The position numbers and the translations under genes are program-made. Under the pieces are notes generated by a model. That model searched no databases and was not told the origin of the DNA. It saw nothing but the letters and a program-made list of their open reading frames with translations. Positions 25,425-35,212 of a stretch of 64,000 bases of DNA are shown here, one piece after another; within the stretch, counting starts at the first letter, position 1, and each line of letters opens with the position of its first letter. Source of the stretch: Gilvimarinus chinensis DSM 19667 (GTDB lineage: Bacteria; Pseudomonadota; Gammaproteobacteria; Pseudomonadales; Cellvibrionaceae); assembly GCF_000377745.1 (NCBI RefSeq), contig NZ_KB898707.1:182482-246481 (forward strand), in the 5' to 3' direction.

Positions 25425-28400
25425 TTAGGGCGTTACTATAATAGTGACACTGGCAGTTATCGAAGAGTCGGCCTTGGACACAACGGTTATCGTTGCCTGG
25501 CCTGGATTTTGTGCGGTCATTGATCCCGAGTTATGGGGGCGAACGACCTGCCAGTTGTTGGACTGGAAGTTAACGTTAGGTTGACTGGCACAAGTCGGAT
25601 AAACCGTTGCGTTTAGCATCAGGGGCTCACCCACTTGCAATTGAATAGTCCCGCTTTGGTCCAATACGACCGATTCCGCGTGCACCCAGTTGGGTTGGTT
25701 AGGACCACAGATACTGTTGTCAGGTGTTGAGCTAGAGCCCTGGCTTGATGCCTGACTGGAGCTTTGACTCGATGCTTGGTTAGAACTCTGGCTTGAGCTT
25801 TGACTTGATGCTTGACTAGAACTCTGGCTTGATGCCTGGCTGGAACTTTGGCTTGATGTCTGGTTGTTATTGCTACCACCAGATAACCCCAGTAAGTAGG
25901 TATCGATATTCAGAGCATTATTGCGGTCTGATACATACCCTGCGCTTGGCAATCCAGCGCCTAGCCAATTAGCAGGTATATTTCCGTACACGTATGGGTC
26001 AGGCTGCAAGGGCTGACGTCGTTCGTCGAAAGGTGCATTGACTCCAGCACGTAAGGCTAGGGCATCCAAATCCAATCCGCCTTGTCCATCCGCTGTGTGG
26101 CAGCTTAAACAAAATGCATTTTGACGTGATTCTGGACGCGGACGATCCTGTAAAAGAGGTCCTTCGGGGAAATTGATGTCCTCACGTACATGGTTTAAAC
26201 CTTGAGGAATGTTTTGCATATGTGCGGCGTAATCGTCGCTGTAATCGTGGTAGCAGACATATCGACTGTAGGTCTGTTTGCCATGGCTTGCCAATAATGC
26301 TGACAACTCGCTGTGGCTTGCATCCGGGTGAGCATTGGCCATGTTTTGCCAGTGCGAAGGTGCTGCCCCCGTGAGGCCGGCCAAGGAACCTTTGGCATGG
26401 TTGCAGGCAACCTCAGGGTTGATGTGTTCAGCAAAAATCTTAAAGTCATCTACCCAGCCTCGAAAACTATTACCAGCGCCAGTTTCTCCCAGTGTTAGGG
26501 TTCCGGGATTCAACACAAACAAAGCGTCTGAGCCGATATAGGTATCGACTTTATAGCCGTTCACGTAGGTGTCTATGCGACGGTTTCTATCGCTCAGTTG
26601 AAAACCCAAATGAGTCCATCCGCGCTCAGGAATAGTCGTTGCGGTGCTCAGTGAGTAGACTTCCGATCCCACATCGTCGGCAAACACTATTTGGTTATTA
26701 CCGCGTAAGCGAATTTCTGAACCGTCTGGAAAGCTAAGTAGTACTCGTTCACCTTGGTTGTTACGGCTGTCGATAAACACGCTGTAATACCAAGGTGAGC
26801 CCAACACATCGTGTGACTGAGCGGGTATGTCGTATTCCAGACCGATGTTGCTTCCGTCTAACCAGTAGCCTTTTCCGGTGAATCCACCGTTGGCAACGAT
26901 TTCCACCCGGCCATCACCGGTTATCTCGCCGGAATTGGGTTTGTTCCAAATAGGAGATGTAGCTGAGTTCTGAACGTGGCCTTCTAACACTGTTTTAACA
27001 TTGTACTGAGTGTTGATACGCAGGGCCTGAACCATATGCGAAACAATAAAACCGTTGGCGTTCAAGTAATCATCAAACACGACTTCATCGGTGGAACGTC
27101 CGGTGCTCATCAGCCAAGTGACATCGGCCGGACTAACGGGGCGCATATGTTCCAAATAGTTAAAGCGATGTTCGTTCGAGTCGAAGAAGCTACTGTTGGG
27201 GACATTGCCATTGGGCATTGTATAAATGTCACGGCTGCGAGTATCGCCCACGCGTTTGTAACCATCGTCGGTATTGCTGGGTTCATACAAGAGGACGTCG
27301 CGGTGTGAAGTCTCTTGTACGTTTTCCATATGATCCATATGGTTGATCATATTGTCTAACAGAACCATTTTCCCTCGGGTCCACAGTCCTAGTAGAGTGC
27401 GGCCATTGAGTGGTGAGTTTTCGGCACCGCCGGAACAACCACCGTAATTGGCTTGCACTTCGGGTGGACAGCGTAAAGGGTAGCCCGATCTTGAGAGTCG
27501 GCCACCGATAGAGGTGAAGGTGATATTGGCACCATTTTTATCTATCCAGGGGTAAGTGCCAAATCCGAATCCGTCGGGAAGCACTAGCCGCTCGCCACGA
27601 TTATCTAAGGTTTCAAACGGGTGCATGGCAAAACCATAGCGCTCGTTAATAGTGTCATCGTAGGGGGCGTGGCCTATGGGATAACGATCGGTAAATTGTC
27701 GCACATCACAGGCGGCAAAATTATCGGGGTTGTCATTCACGTAATACACAATATCCGAGCGGGTAGAGCGGTTGCCCCCGTCGGGGTGGCGCCAGGAAAT
27801 ATTAGCGTTGTCACTGCGCGATACCATCAGGTGGCCGTCACCTGTAATGCTGGGTTCGAAGAAAGAGCCTTGCGAAAAGCTGACATCACTCTCAATGGTT
27901 TCGCCTACGGTAATGGCTTCAATGCGGGCGTTGGGCGTCTTGGGGTTGCTGACGCGCACGTGCACCTCGGTCCCGCCAATGTGGCGATTTTCGAGTTGAG
28001 AAATGACCGTTAAATCATAACAGTCGTCTCGCCCGTTAACGCCGCAAGCATAGGGGTTAGCGCGAGGCCGGTTAGGTGCTGCCAGTGGATTGTCGCTCAT
28101 GTCACCCGAAGGGTCGCATAAGGTCATATGGCCGTTGGTGTTGCGGTTGGGAATGTCACCGTCCGGGCGCATTTCATCGAGGTATTCCTGCTGACTCATA
28201 ATCTGCATGCCAGGGGCGGAATCCAGAAAAGGTACGTCGATATTTTCTGGCTTGATTAAACGAAAAAACACGCCTCGATAAGGCCGGTGAGTTAATCCAA
28301 TGCGACCGTCTTTACTGGTGGTTAAAGGTGGCACATAAGGGTTAAGCCAGTGGCGATTATCACCGTTGGTCACATGACCTTCGGCCATATGGATGTTTCG

Positions 28401-28481
28401 ATCGATAGTGGGGCGCTCGGGGGCGGCCAGAGCACTACTGGTAGCGCAGGCCAACAGTGTTAACGCGATAGTTAGTCTCAT
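25425..28481 (-). CDS. Secreted LamG / c-type haem / Big_2 multidomain protein
   Basis: 1018 residues with a signal peptide (ending SSALAAPE, about 19). Residues about 30-520 form a large region with many Asp/Gly/His motifs, possibly a beta-propeller, that I cannot assign. A LamG/concanavalin-like lectin domain lies at about 530-690 (GWTHLGFQLSDRNRRIDTYV, RGWVDDFKIFAEHI). A c-type haem site FCLSCHTADGQGG sits near residue 791. A Ser/Gln linker (SSQSSSQASS repeats) leads to a C-terminal Big_2-like module containing TCASQPNVNF. A similar module ends the GH16 enzyme upstream, suggesting that both belong to one secreted set. Function is unknown; glycan binding plus a redox step is possible but speculative. 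The ribosome site is weak (GGAG about 12 nt upstream). Confidence 0.7.
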   Translation of the reverse strand: MRLTIALTLLACATSSALAAPERPTIDRNIHMAEGHVTNGDNRHWLNPYVPPLTTSKDGRIGLTHRPYRGVFFRLIKPENIDVPFLDSAPGMQIMSQQEYLDEMRPDGDIPNRNTNGHMTLCDPSGDMSDNPLAAPNRPRANPYACGVNGRDDCYDLTVISQLENRHIGGTEVHVRVSNPKTPNARIEAITVGETIESDVSFSQGSFFEPSITGDGHLMVSRSDNANISWRHPDGGNRSTRSDIVYYVNDNPDNFAACDVRQFTDRYPIGHAPYDDTINERYGFAMHPFETLDNRGERLVLPDGFGFGTYPWIDKNGANITFTSIGGRLSRSGYPLRCPPEVQANYGGCSGGAENSPLNGRTLLGLWTRGKMVLLDNMINHMDHMENVQETSHRDVLLYEPSNTDDGYKRVGDTRSRDIYTMPNGNVPNSSFFDSNEHRFNYLEHMRPVSPADVTWLMSTGRSTDEVVFDDYLNANGFIVSHMVQALRINTQYNVKTVLEGHVQNSATSPIWNKPNSGEITGDGRVEIVANGGFTGKGYWLDGSNIGLEYDIPAQSHDVLGSPWYYSVFIDSRNNQGERVLLSFPDGSEIRLRGNNQIVFADDVGSEVYSLSTATTIPERGWTHLGFQLSDRNRRIDTYVNGYKVDTYIGSDALFVLNPGTLTLGETGAGNSFRGWVDDFKIFAEHINPEVACNHAKGSLAGLTGAAPSHWQNMANAHPDASHSELSALLASHGKQTYSRYVCYHDYSDDYAAHMQNIPQGLNHVREDINFPEGPLLQDRPRPESRQNAFCLSCHTADGQGGLDLDALALRAGVNAPFDERRQPLQPDPYVYGNIPANWLGAGLPSAGYVSDRNNALNIDTYLLGLSGGSNNNQTSSQSSSQASSQSSSQASSQSSSQSSNQASSQSSSQASSQGSSSTPDNSICGPNQPNWVHAESVVLDQSGTIQLQVGEPLMLNATVYPTCASQPNVNFQSNNWQVVRPHNSGSMTAQNPGQATITVVSKADSSITASVTIIVTP
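25742..25860 (-). repeat. Ser/Gln-rich linker repeats
   Basis: Degenerate tandem units encoding SSQASSQS-type octapeptides, interrupted by SSN. This is a flexible spacer between the haem region and the C-terminal domain, analogous to the poly-serine linker at the start of the window. Confidence 0.75.
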
Positions 28482-28635
28482 TGTGGAGTCTCCGTTACTT
28501 ATTTTTATACCTTAAATTTAAAAGAGGAGTATCAACGCACTTTTGTGCATAGCTTTACCTCTTTCACTGGTAGATCTCGCTGAAAGTCAGAAGGCAGCCC
28601 CCTTAAAACAGGAGGCTGTGATTGAACGCGCGTGA

Positions 28636-31008
28636 TTAATTAACGCGTATGGTAAGGGTGTCGGTATAGCCACCGTTTTTCGTACGCACAGTAATGGTTG
28701 CCGTACCACGGCGTCGAGTTTGAATGCTTCCGTCTCCTAGCACCGAGACGACACTGGCATCAGAACTGGTGTAAGACACATTCGGATTACTGGCACAACT
28801 GGGCATTACATTAGCATTTAACTGATGGGTCCGGTTACGTGGCAGACTCAACTGATCCTGCTCAAAAGCTACACCAGTAACGGCAACCCAAGACCCGGAG
28901 CACTGACCGCCCGAATTATTATTCGAGCTTACGGTAACCCGAGATGAGTCAGTAAAAAGGCCGTCATCCGAAATCGCCGTAATGGTTACCGGCCCGCCAT
29001 TGGTGTGCGCCGTCACTACGCCTTGTGCGTTCACACTGGCGATAGCCGGCTCCTCCGACATCCAGGTAATACCTTTATTGGTTGCCGAGGCCGGTTGAAC
29101 AGTAGCGGTTAAACGCTGTGTGTCGCCGGTGCTAAGGCTGAGGTTTTCGGGCGTAACCTGAATCCCGGTAACATGAACGTCGTTCGAGCCTTGCGACCCT
29201 CCGGTTAAGCTTACTCCGTCCACCGTGGCGCCGTGAGATTCCTGGCCGTTATAGATGTAGACCGTGGCCGAAGTATCGTTGGCACCGGTGGTAAAGCGTA
29301 AAGACTTTTGCTGATAACCGGTGTTCTTGTACTGTACGCTCGACTGGCCAGCGCTAATATCCTTAACCCCCAGCACAAAGTTGTTGCCGGGTGCGGCCAC
29401 TTTACCCCAGGCGCTTAGCTCGTACTGAGTGTTGGGCTGCACCGCGATGGTTTGCTCAACACGCGTCGCGCCGTTAAAGGTTAAAGCGCGGTTGCCCTGG
29501 CGGCCATCACTGTTGACTCGCGGTTGCCCATTTAATACAGACCAACCGTTCAGATTGCCAGACTCAAAACTGCCGTTTTGTAGGGCGCTATTGCCTGGTT
29601 GTGGGTCTGGCTGTGGGTCCGGATCTGGTTGTGGGTCAGGGTCGGTCGGTGTATTGCCAGTAATCGTCACAGGCTCAATTGGCGTCTGGTTAAAGACGTC
29701 GTGACCTGCGGATGAGGTAAATACCGGTGCCAGAGCATAGAAGTGGCCTGCGGGAAGATCAGCCGATGGGGTTACCTGACTCAAATCCAAAGAGACGGTC
29801 ACTTTACCGCCATGGTGTTTGTCTGGTGAGGTAACCGAACTGTCGTTGCCCGAAGCAGCGATGCGAACAAAACCATTTGTGTTTTTCTCCACCAGATTTA
29901 CGGTGAGGCCGTTGTAATTCCCGGCGACTACGTGATGGTTAGACCCACCGTGATAGTTCACCTCGACATTCAGCGGCTGTTGATTGCTAAAAGTGTCGTT
30001 CTCGTAGCTGTCGCGGTTTTCAAGCCAAACTGAGGGCAGAACCTCCCAAGTTTTGACGTAATCCACTTGCATAGTGGCATCTTCCGGAAAGCCTTGAGAG
30101 GTGACGGTGTTGGGGTTAGGGTCCGCGCGCTGGCAGTTAGCGTTGTAATAAATAAACTGACGACGTAGGCCCATTGAGAAAATAACATGCATTGGGCGGT
30201 GCCAGTAAGTATTGGGCTTAGAGCCGATCAGCTCGCCGTCCACATACCAGAAAATACGGTCCGGTCGGTTCTCTACCGCATAAGTGTGGAAGCCATCCGA
30301 GGGGTCGTGATCTGCTTCAAACTGCAGCAGCTGAGTCTCTGGGTTGGGTTTAGGGCGCAACCAGATTCGGTTACCATTTTCATCAAAAATACGAGCGTGA
30401 AGGTTGTGATCACTGACGTTAATTGGGTCTGCATCATTGGGCCCCGGGCCGTGCCAGTCTGCCTGTTGTAGCTCAACAATATCAATCTCGCTGTAATCAA
30501 CAGAGCCTGGGGTGCCGGCGTCGTTGTAAGGGTGGCCGTCGCTATAGAGCCAGAAGGCGGGGCTTAACCCCGGAAAGACCTTAACCCCTTTAATCGAGGC
30601 TTCGTAATAACCGTAAACCCCGTCATTGGTGGATTTAACCGCACCACTTTTATAGTACAGCTCGCGTTGCACCGTGCGAGGATTGCCTCCGGCTACGCCG
30701 TCCCAGCAGGCATCGGCAAAGCTGCGAGTATGGGTCTCTTGTGTGGCAGCTATGTTGAGCTTGCCATCGGCGAGCCAGGCATTGTCCTCGTCAAAGGTCC
30801 ATGCACCGATTACCAAATCATTGGGGTTGTTGATCCATTTGGAGGTATCCAGGCTTGAGCCGTCAAAGGTATCTGTGCGGTTGCCAAGCTCTTGCCAGCG
30901 AAGTTCACCGTCATGGGCGCCATCAGGGCGAATTCCCTGGCTGTGGGCGACAGATGAGGCGGCAAGTAGAAGCCAAGCCGTGGTTCTGAGTTTTGATGGA
31001 ATGGGCAT
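28636..31008 (-). CDS. Secreted GH16 endo-galactanase with CBM and Big_2 domains
   Basis: 790 residues; signal peptide (about 1-22). The GH16 catalytic jelly-roll (about 35-325) has the motif SEIDIVELQQ: E174, D176, E179. The beta-bulge form ExDxxE is seen in agarases, porphyranases and kappa-carrageenases. Next come a beta module (about 330-450) containing ADLPAGHFYALAPVF, a Pro/Asp linker (about 452-470), a CBM4/9-like domain (about 472-605; NGSFESGNLNGWSV), one Big_2 domain, and a Big-like end domain with SCASNPNVSYTSSD. It would cleave beta-linkages of red-algal galactan outside the cell; the exact substrate is not readable. GGAGAG precedes the ATG by 5 nt. It is divergent from the TonB receptor and in line with the LamG/haem gene downstream. 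Confidence 0.87.
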   Translation of the reverse strand: MPIPSKLRTTAWLLLAASSVAHSQGIRPDGAHDGELRWQELGNRTDTFDGSSLDTSKWINNPNDLVIGAWTFDEDNAWLADGKLNIAATQETHTRSFADACWDGVAGGNPRTVQRELYYKSGAVKSTNDGVYGYYEASIKGVKVFPGLSPAFWLYSDGHPYNDAGTPGSVDYSEIDIVELQQADWHGPGPNDADPINVSDHNLHARIFDENGNRIWLRPKPNPETQLLQFEADHDPSDGFHTYAVENRPDRIFWYVDGELIGSKPNTYWHRPMHVIFSMGLRRQFIYYNANCQRADPNPNTVTSQGFPEDATMQVDYVKTWEVLPSVWLENRDSYENDTFSNQQPLNVEVNYHGGSNHHVVAGNYNGLTVNLVEKNTNGFVRIAASGNDSSVTSPDKHHGGKVTVSLDLSQVTPSADLPAGHFYALAPVFTSSAGHDVFNQTPIEPVTITGNTPTDPDPQPDPDPQPDPQPGNSALQNGSFESGNLNGWSVLNGQPRVNSDGRQGNRALTFNGATRVEQTIAVQPNTQYELSAWGKVAAPGNNFVLGVKDISAGQSSVQYKNTGYQQKSLRFTTGANDTSATVYIYNGQESHGATVDGVSLTGGSQGSNDVHVTGIQVTPENLSLSTGDTQRLTATVQPASATNKGITWMSEEPAIASVNAQGVVTAHTNGGPVTITAISDDGLFTDSSRVTVSSNNNSGGQCSGSWVAVTGVAFEQDQLSLPRNRTHQLNANVMPSCASNPNVSYTSSDASVVSVLGDGSIQTRRRGTATITVRTKNGGYTDTLTIRVN

Positions 31009-31432
31009 ATTCTCTCCTAATTATCGTTATGGTTCTGCTCACAGGGAGCTATATAGAAAAACTGACCTAACACTTGATGTAGATAAATCAGTGCAAAGAA
31101 AGCTAATATCTTGATGGTTAAAATGCAAACATATGATGAATGCATTTTGTGTTTTGTGCGATTTATGTGCAGTTGTTGGTGTTACAGGTAAGAAGGCTAG
31201 AGGTTTTGGTTATTTTTATTCTGAAAGTGAACTATAAGTTACTTTTTTATAGCCAATAAAAGTTTTTTTTGATGTTGTAAGTTTAAACATCATATGTTTA
31301 TATAGTAATTAATAAATAGATAAAACCTAAAGTCTCTGTGCATGTATTCAAATGCTGTACGCATTGATGGGCGTAATCCATCTATAACTCACCCAAGTGT
31401 CAAAAATTATAAGTAAGCCCTGGAGAGGAAGT
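31009..31432. promoter_or_regulatory. Divergent promoter region, GH16 / TonB receptor
   Basis: 424 bp without a gene, AT-rich. Contains overlapping dyads: TAAACAT/ATGTTTA around CAT (31284-31300) and TGATGTT/AACATCA around 9 nt (31270-31292). These are candidate operators for a repressor, but they differ from the TTGTATACAA elements elsewhere in the window. Confidence 0.4.
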
Positions 31433-34400
31433 ATGAAAAATAATTTTAAATTAAGTGCTCTGTCATTGGCGGTTCTCGGCGCCATGACATCCGCGCATGG
31501 TTTGTCTCAAGAGGTTGGCTCGGAGGCTGAAGCTGACGATGAGCTGATTCAGCTCGAAGAAGTTGTCGTTACCGGTTTTCGCCAAAGTATCGAACGGGCG
31601 GTGGATGCCAAGCGCAACTCGGACCAAGTATCTGATTCTATTTACGCGGAAGACGTGGGTAAGTCTACCGACCAGAATATTGCCGACGCTTTGTCTCGCG
31701 TAACCGGCGTAACGGTTACCGATGAAGGCGGTGAGGGGTCGCGAATTTCGGTACGTGGTGCGGCGTCTTACATGAACCAAGTCTCCATGAACGGAGTGGA
31801 GCTTACCAGTGGTTCTACAGGGGGGTTAGATCCTAACGGGAATGGTATCGCTGTAGCAGATCAAAGCGTTGATTTAAGTGCATTTTCATCGGATATCCTG
31901 GCGTCCATTGACGTGGTAAAAACTTCCTCGGCCGACCAGAATGAGGGATCGTTGGGTGCTAACGTAATCCTGCGGACGCTCCAGCCTCTGGATTTGAATG
32001 CGCCGCGTCGTAACGTTCAGGTTCAGCAGCGCTACAATGATTTCTCCGGCGAAGATGACTACGCCTTGAATGGCACGTTTGCCGATAAATTTTTTGACGA
32101 TACCGTGGGTTTTGTTTTTACCACGTCGTGGGATAACTATAAATACCGTCAAGACTCTGTCCAAACAGACTGGCAGCAAGATTCGATTCGGATTGTTGAT
32201 GCGAGTACAGATGTCGATCCAGCAGGTCCACGAGCTTTTGATGTAGCCACTGGGCAGCCTATTCGTGTGGCGAACTCATTAAACCCAGACTACAACACGC
32301 TGGATAAGCTACCGGGTTATGATCCCGAAACGCAAGTGGGAGTTCAAGATCTTTACGTTCTGGCTCGTGACATGACCAACTACTCGATGAGTCAAAACGA
32401 AAGAACTCGTTGGACCTCGAACATGGGTATTCAGATCCAGCCAACCGATACCTCAGATATACAGTTGGACGTGTCGTATACCAATACAGAGACCGATGTA
32501 GATTACAACACTATTCGCTTTAATTGGGCACCATCCACTGCTTACTCTGGGTATGGTTCAGACACCACCGACATGATCGGAATCGATCTAGAAAATCGGA
32601 CGATTGCCAGTATGAGAGCAACCGACCGAACCGGTCTATTAGCGCGTACCCGAGGGGTTAATGAGATTGAGTCGAGTGTTGTTTCATTACGCTGGGACCA
32701 ACAACTTGGCGACAATTTAGACATGCAAGTTCAAGCGGGCTGGTCTAAAACCACCGATGACACAGACGACTGGATTGGTGCGGGTACGGCAACATGGGGC
32801 ACCACCAATAATATCGAAAACAACTTGTCAGAAGATTGGTATGACTTTGTTGGGTATGATTGCACTACCGGCGACTGCTCCGTCCTTTCCGGTGAACGGC
32901 AAGCCAACTACGATCCTGTATACGGTACTTGGAATAACATTCATTCTCGCTTTGTGCCGCATGATTTGTACGCAAATCATTTGGGTTATTTGTCGCAAAC
33001 CTTCCGCGAGCAGTCAGATACCAACGCCACGCTAAACCTGGACTTCGACTGGCATGTAGACGCTTTCCATATAACCGACGTTGAGTTCGGTGTAAAAATC
33101 GCCAATCGTGAAAAAGATGTATTTACCGACCGCCAAATAGGACAGAACTCTGCGACCCTGGTTGATGAGAGCAATCCGGATATCAGTTATGGTGGCTCGG
33201 GTATGGACAGTATTCATGTTGTCGATATGCTCGAGCCGGGTGCTTTCCCAGTGGATAATTTTGCCGAAGACTTGGTTGAAAATCGTAGTAACGACTTCTT
33301 CTACGGTTGGCCGCAAATTGACCCCTATAAAGCCGTTGCTGCTTTTACCGGGGCCGATCCGGATACCGTGAGCATGCGCTCCGACCCATCGCAATCACGT
33401 GTTATTGAAACTGATACGCAGGCAGCCTACTTAAAAGGTAACTTCGAATTTATGGAAGGCCGTCTGACCGGTAATGTGGGTGTGCGTTATGTCAAAGATG
33501 AAACAGAGGCTTCTGCCTATGGATCAATCCAGTGGTATCGCGGCCCTCACGCGGTTGATTGGTACGATCTGATTGTTGAGCGTCAATTGGCGAATGAAAA
33601 CCTACCCGCGTGTGATGTGCCATCGCAAAGCCTAGCGGGTCCCGCATCCCCTTGGGAAAATATTGGCGACTTACGTGATTGTTGGGATTGGCGAATTACT
33701 CACGCCTACGATTACGACAACGATAACACCATCCCCGTTGAAGGTGCGGTTGTTCAAGCTCCAGAAACGGGTGTTCCATCACCTGATTGGCGTTTTGTGG
33801 ATAGCACAGGGGCGCCCGATTATGATGTGAACCGTGTATTGCGTGTTGATTACTCTGATCCGAATAACCCTGTTTTCGTCGAAAACAGTGCAATACCTTC
33901 GCAGATCTATGAGATGGTTGATGGTGAGTTGCGCTTAACCGGTTATAAGGATCGTTTACGCACACGTGCTTTCCGTGGCGGCCTGCAGCCTTATGTTGAT
34001 TATGCAACAGCTTTTACGGGGCCTGCCGGTAACACACCTGTCGCCAACTTCCGCAACGCAGAAACTGCCGGTAGTGGTTCATTTGAAGCGTGGTTGCCCA
34101 GTTTAAATCTGAATTACATGTTGACGGAAGATATGATTCTGCGCTTCGCGACATCGAAAACCATGGCGCGTCCAAGGTTTGATTCTTTGGCGCCACGTTT
34201 GCAAATCAATGAAAACCAGTGGGATAGTTTTGCGAACGGCTCTTCAGGTAACACATCGTTGAAGCCACTTGAATCTAAGAACTTAGACTTATCTTACGAA
34301 TGGTATTTTGGTGAAGGCGATATGTTATCTGTTGCCTTGTTCCATAAAGATATGGATAACTTTGAAGAGGATGTTGACACTCGTTATTACTATCAGGATG

Positions 34401-35146
34401 TTCGATCCGATTACGACTTGGATGATCTGAGCATTCTTCTTCCTTACGATGAATCGATTAAGCCTGGAGATGTACTTGATGAGAGTGGCACCACTTGTAT
34501 GCCGCATCGTGCACATGGGCCCCAGTCGCTTGAGCCGGTCTTTATTGATTGTCATACCGCCATTATTTCGCAAGTTCAAAATGGTGATGGCCAGACCATT
34601 ACCGGCGTAGAGTTGGGCTATACGCAAATGTTTGACTCATTGCCTGACGCATGGTCTGGTTTAGGCTTGAGTATGAATTACACCTATCAAGAATCAGAGC
34701 GCGACCCCGTTCGCGTTGATGGTACTGATTACTTCAGCGATCCATTACCTGCGGCCAATACGCCTAAGCATACCGCAAATACTACCGTATTCTGGGAGTA
34801 CGGCGATTGGGAGCTTCGTTTGGCACATCAATACACCGGTATCCAGTTAGTTGATGGTGGCACGTTTGGTGGTGCCGTATGGCAGGACCCCACTGAAAAT
34901 TTGGATTTCAGTAGCACCTACAACATCAATGATACGTTCAGCCTGACATTCCATGCCTTAAACATTACTGATGAAATAACCCGGCAGTTTTACACGGCAA
35001 GAAACCGCCAGCTGGGTGATTTTGAAGGCGCCGAAGTATGGGATGAAGGTAACCCGATGGATGATTCTGGTGTTTACGATGGTCGCACCGATGCGCAGTA
35101 TCGCATCGGCCGGTCTTTCCGTTTGGCTCTGCGCATGAGTTTCTAA
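31433..35146 (+). CDS. TonB-dependent outer-membrane receptor (SusC-like role)
   Basis: 1237 residues from ATG 31433, which has GGAGAGGA 4 nt upstream; an upstream TTG frame start is unlikely. Signal peptide MKNNFKLSALSLAVLGAMTS, TonB box-like EEVVVTGFR (about 43-51), plug domain (about 60-190) with DALSRVTGVTVTDE and a 22-strand barrel ending in the outer-membrane signature RSFRLALRMSF. This resembles the large receptors of the TIGR01782 type used for oligosaccharide uptake in marine Gammaproteobacteria. It is followed 66 nt later by a companion lipoprotein gene, separated by a hairpin. Substrate by context: agar/porphyran oligosaccharides. Confidence 0.92.
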   Translation: MKNNFKLSALSLAVLGAMTSAHGLSQEVGSEAEADDELIQLEEVVVTGFRQSIERAVDAKRNSDQVSDSIYAEDVGKSTDQNIADALSRVTGVTVTDEGGEGSRISVRGAASYMNQVSMNGVELTSGSTGGLDPNGNGIAVADQSVDLSAFSSDILASIDVVKTSSADQNEGSLGANVILRTLQPLDLNAPRRNVQVQQRYNDFSGEDDYALNGTFADKFFDDTVGFVFTTSWDNYKYRQDSVQTDWQQDSIRIVDASTDVDPAGPRAFDVATGQPIRVANSLNPDYNTLDKLPGYDPETQVGVQDLYVLARDMTNYSMSQNERTRWTSNMGIQIQPTDTSDIQLDVSYTNTETDVDYNTIRFNWAPSTAYSGYGSDTTDMIGIDLENRTIASMRATDRTGLLARTRGVNEIESSVVSLRWDQQLGDNLDMQVQAGWSKTTDDTDDWIGAGTATWGTTNNIENNLSEDWYDFVGYDCTTGDCSVLSGERQANYDPVYGTWNNIHSRFVPHDLYANHLGYLSQTFREQSDTNATLNLDFDWHVDAFHITDVEFGVKIANREKDVFTDRQIGQNSATLVDESNPDISYGGSGMDSIHVVDMLEPGAFPVDNFAEDLVENRSNDFFYGWPQIDPYKAVAAFTGADPDTVSMRSDPSQSRVIETDTQAAYLKGNFEFMEGRLTGNVGVRYVKDETEASAYGSIQWYRGPHAVDWYDLIVERQLANENLPACDVPSQSLAGPASPWENIGDLRDCWDWRITHAYDYDNDNTIPVEGAVVQAPETGVPSPDWRFVDSTGAPDYDVNRVLRVDYSDPNNPVFVENSAIPSQIYEMVDGELRLTGYKDRLRTRAFRGGLQPYVDYATAFTGPAGNTPVANFRNAETAGSGSFEAWLPSLNLNYMLTEDMILRFATSKTMARPRFDSLAPRLQINENQWDSFANGSSGNTSLKPLESKNLDLSYEWYFGEGDMLSVALFHKDMDNFEEDVDTRYYYQDVRSDYDLDDLSILLPYDESIKPGDVLDESGTTCMPHRAHGPQSLEPVFIDCHTAIISQVQNGDGQTITGVELGYTQMFDSLPDAWSGLGLSMNYTYQESERDPVRVDGTDYFSDPLPAANTPKHTANTTVFWEYGDWELRLAHQYTGIQLVDGGTFGGAVWQDPTENLDFSSTYNINDTFSLTFHALNITDEITRQFYTARNRQLGDFEGAEVWDEGNPMDDSGVYDGRTDAQYRIGRSFRLALRMSF

Positions 35147-35163
35147 TCCACTAATAACGCCTG

Positions 35164-35187
35164 TTCGGCAGGTTGCGGCCTGCCGAA
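35164..35187 (+). other. mRNA hairpin between receptor and lipoprotein genes
   Basis: Perfect 9-bp stem TTCGGCAGG / CCTGCCGAA with a 6-nt loop, without a T-run. In SusC/D-like operons such hairpins can set different transcript levels for the two genes; here this is inference. Confidence 0.45.
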
Positions 35188-35212
35188 ACGATAAAAAATT
35201 GGAGAAGGTACA

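Noticed and set aside
25742..25860. Repeats resembling a CRISPR array
   Set aside because: They encode a Ser/Gln linker in frame, with no unique spacers between identical repeats.
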